Positions 19,688-27,651 of a DNA stretch of 64,000 bases are shown in pieces. The stretch comes from JAUCQB01 sp964586235 (GTDB lineage Bacteria; Planctomycetota; Phycisphaerae; UBA1845; PWPN01). The stretch spans positions 4,655-68,654 of the forward strand of contig CAZPIO010000022.1 in assembly GCA_964586235.1 (NCBI GenBank). The letters are read 5' to 3'. Made by a program: the position numbers and the translations under genes. The notes under the pieces are model-generated. The model worked only from the letters and a program-made list of their open reading frames with translations, made no database searches and was not told the origin of the DNA. Every line of letters begins with the position of its first letter. Positions within the stretch are counted from its first letter, which is position 1.

Positions 19688-19941
19688 TTACCGGCCGCGT
19701 TTCTCGAGGTACTTCAGCAGCCAAGGCATAACCGGCTCGAGGTCGAACGACTTCCAGGTCGAGCCGTACCCGCACTTAAAGAGCGTCACGCCGAGAACCT
19801 GCGGGTCCTTCATCAGTTCCCGGTCATATCCTTGCCGCTGATAACCGCACGCTCGATCGAGCCTGGAGTTCCGGCCCGGAGTGTCGCGCACGAAAACAGA
19901 CACCAGCATGCGGCAACGAATACGCGTGTTCGCATCATCAT
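19688..19941 (-). pseudogene. remnant of a secreted protein: signal peptide joined out of frame to a C-terminal tail
   Basis: On the minus strand, ATG codons at 19941-19933 after GAGAGGAC open a signal peptide (TRVFVAACWCLFSCATLRAG) and about 20 more residues before a stop at 19813. In another frame the same region continues as ELMKDPQVLGVTLFKCGYGS, then TWKSFDLEPVMPWLLKYLEK to a stop at 19688, which reads like the true C-terminus of a hydrolase-type protein. A shift near 19815-19860 would join them, but the product would be only about 80 residues. I infer a large internal deletion plus a frameshift. The parent family is not recognised. Confidence 0.4.
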
Positions 19942-19950
19942 GTCCTCTCG

Positions 19951-20171
19951 CGCAGGCAGCTTGGGTGCCACTGGCGGCCTTCGTCCCGAGCTCAGGTCGA
20001 GGGGCTTGCCCGACGTTGTCCGGGAATTCACCGAGCGGAATGCACGCCCGGGTGGCCCATCGCTTCAGCGATGGGGGAGCGAACTCGCGGCCGAGTTGAT
20101 GTCCCCCACGGCTGAAGCCATGGGGCACCCACCGAATTCCCGGGCAACCTCGGCTTGTCCGCCAGTGCACG
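19951..20171. repeat. nested palindromic repeat cluster
   Basis: Three nested inverted repeats. Outer arms CACTGGCGG (19969-19977) and CCGCCAGTG (20159-20167). Middle arms TTGTCCGGGAATTC (20016-20029) and GAATTCCCGGGCAA (20134-20147, one mismatch). Inner arms are GGTGGCCCATCGC...GGGGGA (20051-20077) and TCCCCCACGG...GGGGCACCC (20102-20130), each with its own small hairpin (cgcttcagcg, ggctgaagcc). It sits directly upstream of the gene remnant. Confidence 0.75.
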
Positions 20172-20211
20172 GGCAGACAAGCTGTTCGTGGCACACAACA
20201 GGGTCGGACTC

Positions 20212-20832
20212 TCAGCCGATCCCCAGCAGCGTCAGCAGTTCGCTCAGCCGTCGGACGACGTGGTTGGCCTGGTCGGCGAACTCGGGGATTGTACCGTTCC
20301 CGGCCATCAGCACGGTGGTGGCCCCGGCCTCGTTGCCCGACATCAGGTCAAACAGGTAGTCGCCCACCACCCACGCGGCCGTCGGGTCCACGGTCAGCCT
20401 GCGACAGATGGTCCGTACCGGCTCGGGCGAAGGCTTGATCGCCCCGTCCTCGCGCGTGTAAATGCAGTCAAATGTCATCCCGTGCTTGGCCAACACCATA
20501 TCAACCGACCGGCGGCTGTTGCGGGTAAGCAGGCCAAGCGGGATGCCCGCGCGGCGAATCTCAGCGAGCACCGCCAGGGCATCGTCCCACAACTCGCTCT
20601 CGTGCGCCGCCTTCTCCTCGTGCCTGACGAGAATGACCTCGCAGCGGTCGCGTTCGGCCGGAGTCATCGTCTCCATCGCCTCAAGGATCGGCGTGCGCGG
20701 CTGGGTCGGCAGGCCAATCTCGCGGCGGATGGCGTCGAAATCGAAGTACGGCACGGTGAGCGTGCCGTCAAGGTCAAAGATGACGACGGCCGCGCGAGCG
20801 TCAGCGGCATTTCCGGACTTCGAGGCTTTCAC
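20212..20832 (-). CDS. HAD-superfamily phosphatase, Gph-like
   Basis: 206 residues. Motif I is VIFDLDGTLT, motif II GLLTRNS, motif III the Lys of KPSPEP and motif IV VGDYLFDLMSG, all complete. The small helical cap between residues 25 and 90 places it in the subfamily I group with phosphoglycolate and beta-phosphoglucomutase-like enzymes; the substrate is not determined. The annotated start at 20832 is GTG without a good ribosome site, so the N-terminus (about 15 residues before VVIFDLD) is uncertain. It is divergent from the antiporter gene 140 bp away. Confidence 0.88.
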   Translation of the reverse strand: MKASKSGNAADARAAVVIFDLDGTLTVPYFDFDAIRREIGLPTQPRTPILEAMETMTPAERDRCEVILVRHEEKAAHESELWDDALAVLAEIRRAGIPLGLLTRNSRRSVDMVLAKHGMTFDCIYTREDGAIKPSPEPVRTICRRLTVDPTAAWVVGDYLFDLMSGNEAGATTVLMAGNGTIPEFADQANHVVRRLSELLTLLGIG

Positions 20833-20972
20833 ACCGGAGGTTTAACTGGCAAAGCGGCGGGGGTCAAGCGGTCACGGCCGCGGGCCGCCCGTACGGGGGG
20901 CTTGACCTTGGCCGGAGAACGGATTGCAGTTATCTTTCGCCCGGAATCGGCTGACGACGGCGGGATGCAGCT

Positions 20973-23183
20973 ATGGACCATGCCAATGGCGACCTGATGC
21001 TCCAGACCATGGTTGTCGCTTTCGCGGCCGGCATCCTGCTGATCGTCATCTCGCGCCGCTTTCAGTTGCCCGCGATCGTCCTGCTGCTGTTGGGGGGTTA
21101 TGCGTGCGGCCCGCAGATCCTGGGCATCGTACGGCCGGATGCGCTTGGAGGCGGTCTGGTCGTCATCGTCGAGCTGGCCGTCGGCCTGATCCTGTTCGAC
21201 GGCGGCCTGACACTCAACGTTCAAGGTTACCGGCTGGCCTCCGGGCCTATACGGCGCCTGCTGACGGCCGGGGTCTTCGTCACCTGGCTCGGAACGGCGG
21301 CCGCCATCGGCAGCATCTTCCCAAAAATACCGGCCTCCATGGCCCTCCTGGCGGGCAGCCTGGTGATTGTCACCGGTCCGACGGTCATCGGGCCGCTGCT
21401 CAAACGAGTCAAGGTCAATGCCAGGCTCAACCACATTCTCCATTGGGAGAGTGTGCTGATCGATCCAATCGGCGTTTTCGTGTCGATTCTGTGTTTCGAA
21501 TGGATCAGCGGAACGGAGGGTGGTACCGCGATCGCGCACTTTGCCATGCGCCTGTTCTGGGGGCTGATCGTGGGGGTCGGCGGAGGGCTGCTGGTGCACA
21601 GGCTTCTTCACGGCCGGCTGGTCCCCGAGGAGTTGACCAATATCTCTGTGTTGGCGATGGCCGTGCTGATTTTCGGCCTCGGCGAGATGGTTCTGTCGAA
21701 GTCGGGCCTTCTGTCGGTAACGGTTGCCGGGTTCGTCATCGGGGTCAAGAACCCACCCGAGTTGAAGCAGATTCGCCGGTTCAAGGCGGAAATCGCGGAT
21801 CTGGCGATCGGGATCCTGTTCATACTCCTGGCCGCGAGACTCAGGAGCGAACAATTCGTCGCCTTCGGGGCCGGCGGAGCGTTGCTGGTGGCGATCGTCA
21901 TGCTCGTTATCCGTCCGGTGAACGTGGTCGTCTCGACCGTCGGGCACGGTCTGCCGTGGAGGGAACAGCTCTTCCTGTCGTGGATCGCCCCGCGGGGCAT
22001 CGTGGCGGCGTCGATGGCGTCACTCTTCTCGCTGCAGCTCGCCGAGGCGTTCCCGGCATCAGCGACGTTCATCGAAACCTTCGTTTACTCGGTGATCGCG
22101 GGCACGGTCGTTCTGCAGGGTCTGACCGCCGGATTGGCCGCCGGCCTGCTCAAGGTGAAGGCCCCCGCGCCGACGGGCTGGATGATCGTCGGTGCGCATC
22201 GGCTGGGCCAGGAGGTGGCTCGCTTTGTCAGCGAAACCGCTCATTTCCGCGCGATGCTCGTGGATACCAACGCCCGGATGGTCTTTGAGGCCCGGCAGGA
22301 GGGCCTTCAGGCCATTGTCGCGGACGCCCGCGATCTGGAGCTCATGGAACAGGACGACTTCCAGGGGATCGGCAATCTTCTGGCCCTCACCGACAACGAG
22401 GATCTCAACATGCTGCTGTGCCAGCGGTGGTCGGAAGCGTTCGGCCGATCGCACGTCTTCTTCTGGTCGCCGAGCCTGGATCGTCGTCCGGGCGAACGGC
22501 GGGGACAGGCGGTGTGGTCGCGGCTGCCCAAGCCGTCCATCCTCAGTGCCGAGCTTGCCCGGAGCGAAGCCGCCGCCGTCCTGGACAGGTCGACGGAACC
22601 CAGTCGTCTTTCGCAGGGGACCCCTATCGCGGCGTTCTACAAGAACCAGGTGCATCTGACACCGGCGGACTCCATCCCCGCGGGCCTCTCGGAGCCCTAT
22701 CCTCTGCTCGTACTGAGGCGAGAGGCGGACTATCTCCGCAGGGGATTGCGGCCTGAGCTGGCGGTCCGGCTCGAAGTGGCGGACCAGCCGGCGCTCTTCG
22801 AGGAGTTGGTGACGCGGATCGTCGAGGTCGAGCCGAAGCTGCCTCGCGACGCCATTCTCAAGGAGTTGATGACTCGCGAGCAAGTCTGGCCGACGGCTCT
22901 CGGGCACGGCATTGCCGTTCCGCACGCCTATTGCCGGGCGATGACGGGTCGCATTTGCGCGGTGGCCCAGATTCCGGCGGGCGTCGATTTCAAGTCGCCT
23001 GACGGCGAGAAGGTGCGTCTGGTCTTCCTGCTGCTCAGTCCACAGGGTGATCCCGAGGGGCACCTGGCCACAATGGCTGAGATCGCCCGGATGGTGGCCG
23101 ATCCGGAGGTCAGGGACTCGCTGCTGTCGGCCCGTAGCCCCGAGGAGCTGATGGCCAGGCTGCGAACGGCGGCACCGGCGTGA
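20973..23183 (+). CDS. CPA1-type cation/proton antiporter fused to RCK-like and PTS EIIA-like domains
   Basis: 736 residues. Residues 1-390 are a Na+/H+ exchanger domain of about 12 helices (ELAVGLILFDGGLTLN, SLVIVTGPTVIGPLL, WIAPRGIVAASMASLF). Residues 400-540 form a Rossmann-like module (GWMIVGAHRLGQEVARF, AMLVDTNARMVFEA, ADARDLELMEQDD) as in RCK/TrkA-N domains, followed by a linker. The last 140 residues are an EIIA-like domain of the fructose type, including the active-histidine motif ALGHGIAVPHAYC. The joined architecture suggests exchange gated by nucleotide and by phosphorylation state. It is followed closely by the Nif3-like gene, whose ribosome site overlaps this stop. Confidence 0.85.
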   Translation: MDHANGDLMLQTMVVAFAAGILLIVISRRFQLPAIVLLLLGGYACGPQILGIVRPDALGGGLVVIVELAVGLILFDGGLTLNVQGYRLASGPIRRLLTAGVFVTWLGTAAAIGSIFPKIPASMALLAGSLVIVTGPTVIGPLLKRVKVNARLNHILHWESVLIDPIGVFVSILCFEWISGTEGGTAIAHFAMRLFWGLIVGVGGGLLVHRLLHGRLVPEELTNISVLAMAVLIFGLGEMVLSKSGLLSVTVAGFVIGVKNPPELKQIRRFKAEIADLAIGILFILLAARLRSEQFVAFGAGGALLVAIVMLVIRPVNVVVSTVGHGLPWREQLFLSWIAPRGIVAASMASLFSLQLAEAFPASATFIETFVYSVIAGTVVLQGLTAGLAAGLLKVKAPAPTGWMIVGAHRLGQEVARFVSETAHFRAMLVDTNARMVFEARQEGLQAIVADARDLELMEQDDFQGIGNLLALTDNEDLNMLLCQRWSEAFGRSHVFFWSPSLDRRPGERRGQAVWSRLPKPSILSAELARSEAAAVLDRSTEPSRLSQGTPIAAFYKNQVHLTPADSIPAGLSEPYPLLVLRREADYLRRGLRPELAVRLEVADQPALFEELVTRIVEVEPKLPRDAILKELMTREQVWPTALGHGIAVPHAYCRAMTGRICAVAQIPAGVDFKSPDGEKVRLVFLLLSPQGDPEGHLATMAEIARMVADPEVRDSLLSARSPEELMARLRTAAPA

Positions 23184-23197
23184 CGGGAGGATCGCAT

Positions 23198-24325
23198 ATG
23201 GCGGCAGGCAAGGGCAATCGCGTGAGCGTGGGAACCGTGGCGGCGGCGATAGACCGGATCGCACCGCCTGGGCTGGCCCAGTCATGGGACAACGTCGGGC
23301 TGCTGGTTGGTGATCGCACAGCGGCGTGCCGGCGGGTGCTGTTGTGCATCGACCTGACGCCCGCAGTGCTCGACGAGGCAGTCGCCGGCAAGTTCGATCT
23401 GGTGGTTGCCTATCATCCGCCGCTGTTCAAGCCCATCTCCCGCATCCTGGCCGACAGCGATGGCACCGATTCCCTGATCCACCGGGCAATCGCGGCCGGC
23501 CTGGCCATCTATTCACCGCACACCGCCCTCGATGCGGCCGAGGGCGGCACGAACGACGTCCTCGCTGCCCTGTGTGGCTTGAAGGACATCGAGCCGTTCG
23601 AGTACGTGTCCGTCGGCCAACATGGCTACAAGGTGGTGACGTTTGTACCTTTCGCCCAACTCGAAGAAGTGGCCTCGGCCATGTTCGCCGCGGGCGGGGG
23701 GCGGATCGGCGACTACGAGCAGTGCAGCTATCGCCTGCGCGGCGAGGGGACATTCTTCGGCACGGAGGGGACGAATCCGCAGGTCGGCCGCAAGGGCCAA
23801 CTCGAACGCGTGGCCGAGACGCGAGTCGAAATGGTCTGTGCGGAAAGGTGCCTGCCCGAGGTGATCGCGGCATTGCGACATGCACATCCGTACGAGGAAC
23901 CGGCCTTCGACATCTACCCGCTGACGCCGGAGCCGGAGATGGGTATCGGCCGCGTCGGAGTCCTTCCTAAAGGCACGACCTTGGGCAACCTCGCGAAGCT
24001 GCTGAAGCGGGCGACGAAATCGCAGGTGATGATGACTGTGGGAGAGGCGAAAACGAAGCTGCATCGGGCGGCAGTCTGCGCCGGTGCAGCCGGTCGGCTT
24101 CCGATGGAGAAGCCGCGTTCGGCCGATTGCGACGTCATCGTCACCGGCGAGATCCGGCACCACGATGCGTTGTCGATCCTTCGCGCGGGCAAGACCGCTG
24201 TTGCCCTGGGTCATTGGGAAAGCGAACGCCCCGCCCTGGCCCCGCTGGCCGAGCGGCTCAAACTGGCAATCGGCACGATCGACATTCGATTGAGTCGCAA
24301 GGATGTGCCGCCGTTCCACCCGTAG
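23198..24325 (+). CDS. Nif3-like dinuclear metal centre protein (YbgI/YqfO family)
   Basis: 375 residues from an ATG behind GGGAGGATC; an in-frame GTG at 23180 is less likely. It has the family's two parts. The N-terminal half carries metal-site motifs AYHPPLF and SPHTALDAAEGGTND. A YqfO-like insert (about residues 140-240, with HPYEEPAFDIYPL) interrupts the fold. The C-terminal half has IVTGEIRHHDAL and ALGHWESERPAL. The enzymatic role is unsettled; family members have been linked to GTP cyclohydrolase-like folds and metal-dependent hydrolysis. The stop codon TAG (24323-24325) lies inside a 24-bp REP-like repeat that begins at 24322. Confidence 0.88.
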   Translation: MAAGKGNRVSVGTVAAAIDRIAPPGLAQSWDNVGLLVGDRTAACRRVLLCIDLTPAVLDEAVAGKFDLVVAYHPPLFKPISRILADSDGTDSLIHRAIAAGLAIYSPHTALDAAEGGTNDVLAALCGLKDIEPFEYVSVGQHGYKVVTFVPFAQLEEVASAMFAAGGGRIGDYEQCSYRLRGEGTFFGTEGTNPQVGRKGQLERVAETRVEMVCAERCLPEVIAALRHAHPYEEPAFDIYPLTPEPEMGIGRVGVLPKGTTLGNLAKLLKRATKSQVMMTVGEAKTKLHRAAVCAGAAGRLPMEKPRSADCDVIVTGEIRHHDALSILRAGKTAVALGHWESERPALAPLAERLKLAIGTIDIRLSRKDVPPFHP

Positions 24326-24345
24326 GAGGGGTCTCTGACCCCGAC
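24322..24345 (+). repeat. REP-like 24-mer, copy 1
   Basis: The imperfect palindrome GTAGGAGGGGTCTCTGACCC ends in CGAC. The same pattern occurs at 46938-46961 and, with a changed centre, at 48002-48025. This copy supplies the stop codon of the Nif3-like gene. Confidence 0.75.
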
Positions 24346-24368
24346 TCTTGTAGGGTCGGCGCTCGCGG

Positions 24369-24535
24369 ACCATTCTGCTTCTTGACGAGCCGGTGGCTTT
24401 ATGCCACCGGTTCTTCTCTGCTGGTGCGAGAATCCCTTCTCGCACCTCTGCCGGGGCGAATCCTTTCGCCATTTTCGTTGCGGGATAGACACCATGCGTT
24501 TTGTGGGGCCGAGATGGGAATCTCGGACCTCGATC
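24369..24535. repeat. compound hairpin module, copy A (downstream of the HAAS-type gene)
   Basis: Consecutive small hairpins: GAGCCGGTGGC...GCCACCGG (about 24386-24411), GGTGCGAGAATCCCTTCTCG plus CACC (about 24422-24445), GGGGCGAATCC..TTCGCC (about 24453-24471) and GCCGAGATGGGAATCTCGG (about 24508-24526). The last three recur in the same order at 26688-26798; the first recurs at about 30535-30565. No gene lies in 24326-24613. Confidence 0.75.
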
Positions 24536-24613
24536 TGCAATCTCAAATCTGCAATTTGAAATCCAATGGTCCGCCGGGGCGGCCCCTACCGACTGCTCAT
24601 ACGCAGATCGCGG

Positions 24614-26671
24614 TCAATTCCTGCCACGACGAACCCGCGGGGTTGATTCTCCTCCGCGAACCGGCGCCGCAAGTCCCGGCCGCAGCTCGGCCGGCCCGCT
24701 GGCCGGCGTTCGCATTTCCACTGGCTTGGCGAGGTACTCGCGGATCTGCCTCAGCAGCTCTTCCGGCGGCGTGATTGTCCAGGTATTCAGCTTGTCCGGC
24801 TCGGCGGTGAACAACAGCTCCCGTATCTCGCCGAAGGAATACCCGGCGACCGAGTTCCACGTGGGTCTCGATTCACCCTCGTTCCGGAGGAGACCCATAC
24901 CGACAAGGGAAGTGAGGTAATACGATGTTGCCGGGCGCCGGATACCCATTTTCTCGGTCGGGGTTTCGGAGCCTCTCTCGCCGCGTCGAAGCAGCTTGCC
25001 ATCGGGAAGCACAACTTCGAACCACTCGTTGATTTGCCACCACTGATTGGCGTTCGTCTGCTGAGCGTCCTGGTCGGGGGTGAAACAGCAGAGGAGTGGA
25101 AGAGCCTTGTCGGCCAGGTCTGCCGGCCACTCTACCTTCAGTTCGATGTCCGTCAGCATATCCAGAGGCGTCGCCTGAGCGAGGCTTTCTCGCGCCTGCT
25201 TGAGCACCTCGTCGGGCAAGTCGATCGTCCAGGTGTTTTGCCGCCCGGAGCGAGCATCCAGGAATGGAGCCTCTTCCAGATCGTCATAGCCGAACCTGGC
25301 GCATTCGACCCAGGCTGGCTCCGAGACGCCCGGCTCGGTCACCGGGCACATGATGAGCATGGATCGAAGGCGGTGACGAACCACGGGATGGCGAACCCGG
25401 TCGAGTGATTTCAACGGTCCGGGTTCCGCGAAGAGAGCGGAGCGCTGTTGGGTGATGTCTACCGCAGGGGAGAACGGCGGTGGGGGCGCTCCGATCGCAT
25501 CCTCCAAGCGTGCAGTTGCGATGCCGGGGCTTGCGCCGCCCCCTCCTCCACCCACTGGGCCATATCCGCTCATGCCCCCCATGCCCCCCATGCCGCTACG
25601 GCCGCCCGCGCCACCGGAACTGCCGAATCCACCCACGCCAGAACGGCTAGGGTAGTAGCCGTAAGCGCGTCCCCGCGGACGCGACTCCCCATCACCGAAA
25701 CCGGTCCCGCGACCTCCTCGGCCGGCGGGCGCGTCGCGAAGAGAGCTCGCGATTTCTGCGAGCGGGCTTGCGGAGGGCCACACGATGTCCTGCATCTTGT
25801 AGTTGGTCAGCAAGCCGCCGTCGGACGCTACCGCGACATCCCAGTCCCACGTTGACCACTGCGTGTCGCCCAGTTTGAGCAGCTCGGGATGCACGTTGCA
25901 GAACAAGAGACATCCCTGCTTCTTCAGGTCCTCGGGCCAGTTGACCTTGAACGAGATATCGGCTTCCTGTTCGGAGGAGGGGATGTTGACCGTGCATTCA
26001 CCGACGCGACCGGGGTACAGTGCCAACTGGTTCTTGTTCTCATCGTACCCTGGCACGGTAATCGCCCACTGGTAGGAGCCCGGCCGAATCGGGCCAAACG
26101 TTGCGAGGCCCTGGCTATCGGTTGTCTGAGTGATGGCGTCCTCCTGGGCATCCATGAATGGGTGGCCTTTCAGGAGGATGCTCACATTGGCGGCGGGCTT
26201 GCTCCGGCCCTCGCCTTCGAAGCATCGGAAGGTGACCTTCGCCCAGTCGGTGGCAACCTCCGGCTGTGCCGCCGGTCTGGCCGGCACGTTCAGCTCGGCA
26301 AGCTTGGCGAGGATGGCCTGGTTAACCTGCTGGCCTTGCTGCACCATCTGCCAGGCGAAGAAGCCCACGGCGGCACAGATCAGCAACGTCAGAACCATCA
26401 TTCCGATCATCACGCGGTCTTTCATGACTTGCTCCTTCATCGCGTCCCACCAGAGTCGGCGGGCGATGCGCTTGGGGTCGCCGAAACGGTCGAGGACGGC
26501 GTGTTCGGCGGCGGCGGGGTCGTCGGTGCGGCGAAGCTCGCGCTGCATCGCACAGGCGAGATGGTCGTTCAACTCGTCGGCGATATCGCCGCGCAGGTCG
26601 GGCGGCTCACCATCGCGCGGTCCGGGGAAGCCTTCGATAATGACCTCAGGCCAATCCACAGGATGCTCCAT
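24614..26671 (-). CDS. membrane protein with HAAS-like N-terminal domain, under PadR control
   Basis: 685 residues from an ATG at 26671. The first 75 residues (LRGDIADELNDHLACAMQRE, FGDPKRIARRLWWDAMKEQ) resemble the HAAS/permease-prefix helical domain found next to PadR regulators. One membrane helix follows (VMIGMMVLTLLICAAVGFFA). A large presumably periplasmic part comes next: a carboxypeptidase-regulatory-like beta domain (NVSILLKGHPF ... LATFGPIRPGSYQWAITVPG), a Gly/Arg/Ser-rich linker (about residues 310-395), and then two related beta-type segments that each end in a TWTI-x(2)-P motif. Function unknown. The PadR gene is immediately upstream on the same strand (139 bp), with a copy of a repeat module between them and another after the stop. 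Confidence 0.7.
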   Translation of the reverse strand: MEHPVDWPEVIIEGFPGPRDGEPPDLRGDIADELNDHLACAMQRELRRTDDPAAAEHAVLDRFGDPKRIARRLWWDAMKEQVMKDRVMIGMMVLTLLICAAVGFFAWQMVQQGQQVNQAILAKLAELNVPARPAAQPEVATDWAKVTFRCFEGEGRSKPAANVSILLKGHPFMDAQEDAITQTTDSQGLATFGPIRPGSYQWAITVPGYDENKNQLALYPGRVGECTVNIPSSEQEADISFKVNWPEDLKKQGCLLFCNVHPELLKLGDTQWSTWDWDVAVASDGGLLTNYKMQDIVWPSASPLAEIASSLRDAPAGRGGRGTGFGDGESRPRGRAYGYYPSRSGVGGFGSSGGAGGRSGMGGMGGMSGYGPVGGGGGGASPGIATARLEDAIGAPPPPFSPAVDITQQRSALFAEPGPLKSLDRVRHPVVRHRLRSMLIMCPVTEPGVSEPAWVECARFGYDDLEEAPFLDARSGRQNTWTIDLPDEVLKQARESLAQATPLDMLTDIELKVEWPADLADKALPLLCCFTPDQDAQQTNANQWWQINEWFEVVLPDGKLLRRGERGSETPTEKMGIRRPATSYYLTSLVGMGLLRNEGESRPTWNSVAGYSFGEIRELLFTAEPDKLNTWTITPPEELLRQIREYLAKPVEMRTPASGPAELRPGLAAPVRGGESTPRVRRGRN

Positions 26672-26687
26672 GCACGCCGTTGCTTCC

Positions 26688-26798
26688 GCTGGTGCGAGAA
26701 TCCCTTCTCGCACCTCTCCCGGGGCGAATCCCTTCGCCATTCTTCACGCCGGGATAGGAGTCCCGTACCCATGGGGCCGAGATGGGAATCTCGGCCCA
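26688..26798. repeat. compound hairpin module, copy B (upstream of the HAAS-type gene)
   Basis: It starts GCTGGTGCGAGAATCCCTTC and repeats the order of hairpins seen at about 24420-24526: GGTGCGAGAATCCC.../TTCTCGCACC, GGGGCGAATCCCTTCGCC, then GCCGAGATGGGAATCTCGG. The spacers differ. Both copies face the same way and bracket the HAAS-type gene exactly. Confidence 0.78.
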
Positions 26799-26810
26799 GC
26801 GTGGCAGATC

Positions 26811-27146
26811 TCAGGCCAGTCCAAGAGACGCTCCCAGTACGCCGGACACGCCGGCGGCGAAGCGCTCCCACTCCTCTCGCTTGTCCTTGAGTGCCCGGCG
26901 CCCGGCGGGGGTCAACTCGTAAAACTTGCGCCGGCGGCCTTCATTGGTGTCAACCCAGTACGAGCGGAGCAGCTTCTGCCGCTCCATGCGGTGCAAGGCG
27001 GGGTAGAGGCTGCCCTCTTTCAGCTCGAAGTAACCCTTTGACTGGCTGAGCACCGACTGGGCGATCTGGTAGCCGTAGGTCGGCCCCCGACTGACCACGT
27101 CCAGAATCAGCATGTCCACGGTGCCCCACAGTAGCCTCGAATCCAC
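26811..27146 (-). CDS. PadR-family transcriptional regulator
   Basis: 111 residues with a GTG start at 27146 set by a strong AAGGAGG six bases upstream. The winged helix-turn-helix is complete: LLWGTVDMLILDVVSRGPTY, YGYQIAQ, GSLYPALHRMERQKLL and RRRKFYELTPAGRRAL, followed by a short C-terminal dimerisation helix. PadR proteins usually repress a neighbouring membrane-protein gene and themselves; here the HAAS-type gene directly downstream is the obvious target. An inverted repeat that overlaps the promoter region and abuts the ribosome site (27159-27200) is the likely operator. Confidence 0.92.
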   Translation of the reverse strand: MDSRLLWGTVDMLILDVVSRGPTYGYQIAQSVLSQSKGYFELKEGSLYPALHRMERQKLLRSYWVDTNEGRRRKFYELTPAGRRALKDKREEWERFAAGVSGVLGASLGLA

Positions 27147-27158
27147 GGCCAGCCTCCT

Positions 27159-27200
27159 TACCTAAGCGGTCTATGCATATATATATAAGCCGTCTAGGTA
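27159..27200 (-). promoter_or_regulatory. putative PadR operator and promoter
   Basis: Imperfect inverted repeat with arms TACCTAAGCGGT (27159-27170) and GCCGTCTAGGTA (27189-27200); 10 of 12 positions match between one arm and the reverse complement of the other. The centre is TATATATATAA, suitable as a -10 region. The left arm touches the ribosome binding site of padR. Autoregulation is inferred from position. Confidence 0.6.
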
Positions 27201-27312
27201 TCAAAGTCAAATGGAATTTCGGGTTTTCTTGGAAACCGGGTCCGTGACAGTTTGGGCGGGCGTCCTCGCGGTTTGCCTCACCTATGGCAAGCGTGAGCCG
27301 AAGGCTCTTGTA

Positions 27313-27563
27313 GACCGCTTCAGCGGTCTTTCCCGAAGGGCTGATAGGCCAGTCGTTTTACGACTGGTTCAGGGCGGGGCAATCGCTCCTCTCCTCATTT
27401 TTATTTATCGAGCCCGTTTCGACGGGCTTTTTTGCATCGGGTAAGCCCGTTGAAACGGGCTGAAATCACAGAGGAAAAGAATGGTTGTGGGTGACCGTCA
27501 ACCGGCCGTATAACGACCGGCCTATCAGCCCGCCTTCGGCGGGAAAGCCCCGTGAACGGGGCT
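27313..27563. repeat. pair of compound hairpin elements in inverted orientation
   Basis: Left element: GACCGCTTCAGCGGTC (27313-27328), then GGGCTGATAGGCC, then CCAGTCGTTTTACGACTGG (27349-27367). Right element (about 27505-27563) reads as the reverse complement of the same order: GTATAACGACCGGCCTATCAG, CCCGCCTTCGGCGGG, AGCCCCGTGAACGGGGCT. Between them are AGCCCGTTTCGACGGGCT with a T-run (27411-27433) and AGCCCGTTGAAACGGGCT (27444-27461). No gene is present in 27201-27651. Confidence 0.75.
27411..27433 (+). terminator. intrinsic terminator-like hairpin within the repeat cluster
   Basis: AGCCCGT-TTCG-ACGGGCT followed by TTTTT. It has the form of a rho-independent terminator on the plus strand, but no plus-strand gene ends upstream, so it may be only part of the repeat. 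Confidence 0.45.
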
Positions 27564-27651
27564 ACGGGCTTGGCCCAGGCCAGTTGCCACGGCCCGCCGA
27601 AAGTGTCACGCACCCTTGGAAACCGGCCGCCGAAGGGGTAGACTCGACCGA

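Noticed and set aside
22059..23285. 408-codon minus-strand frame opposite the antiporter fusion
   Set aside because: Shadow frame with His/Arg/Pro-rich composition; the plus-strand domains are clear.
27411..27461. Possible small RNA gene ended by the AGCCCGT terminator
   Set aside because: No promoter is visible and the hairpins belong to a repeat cluster, so termination of a specific transcript cannot be supported.
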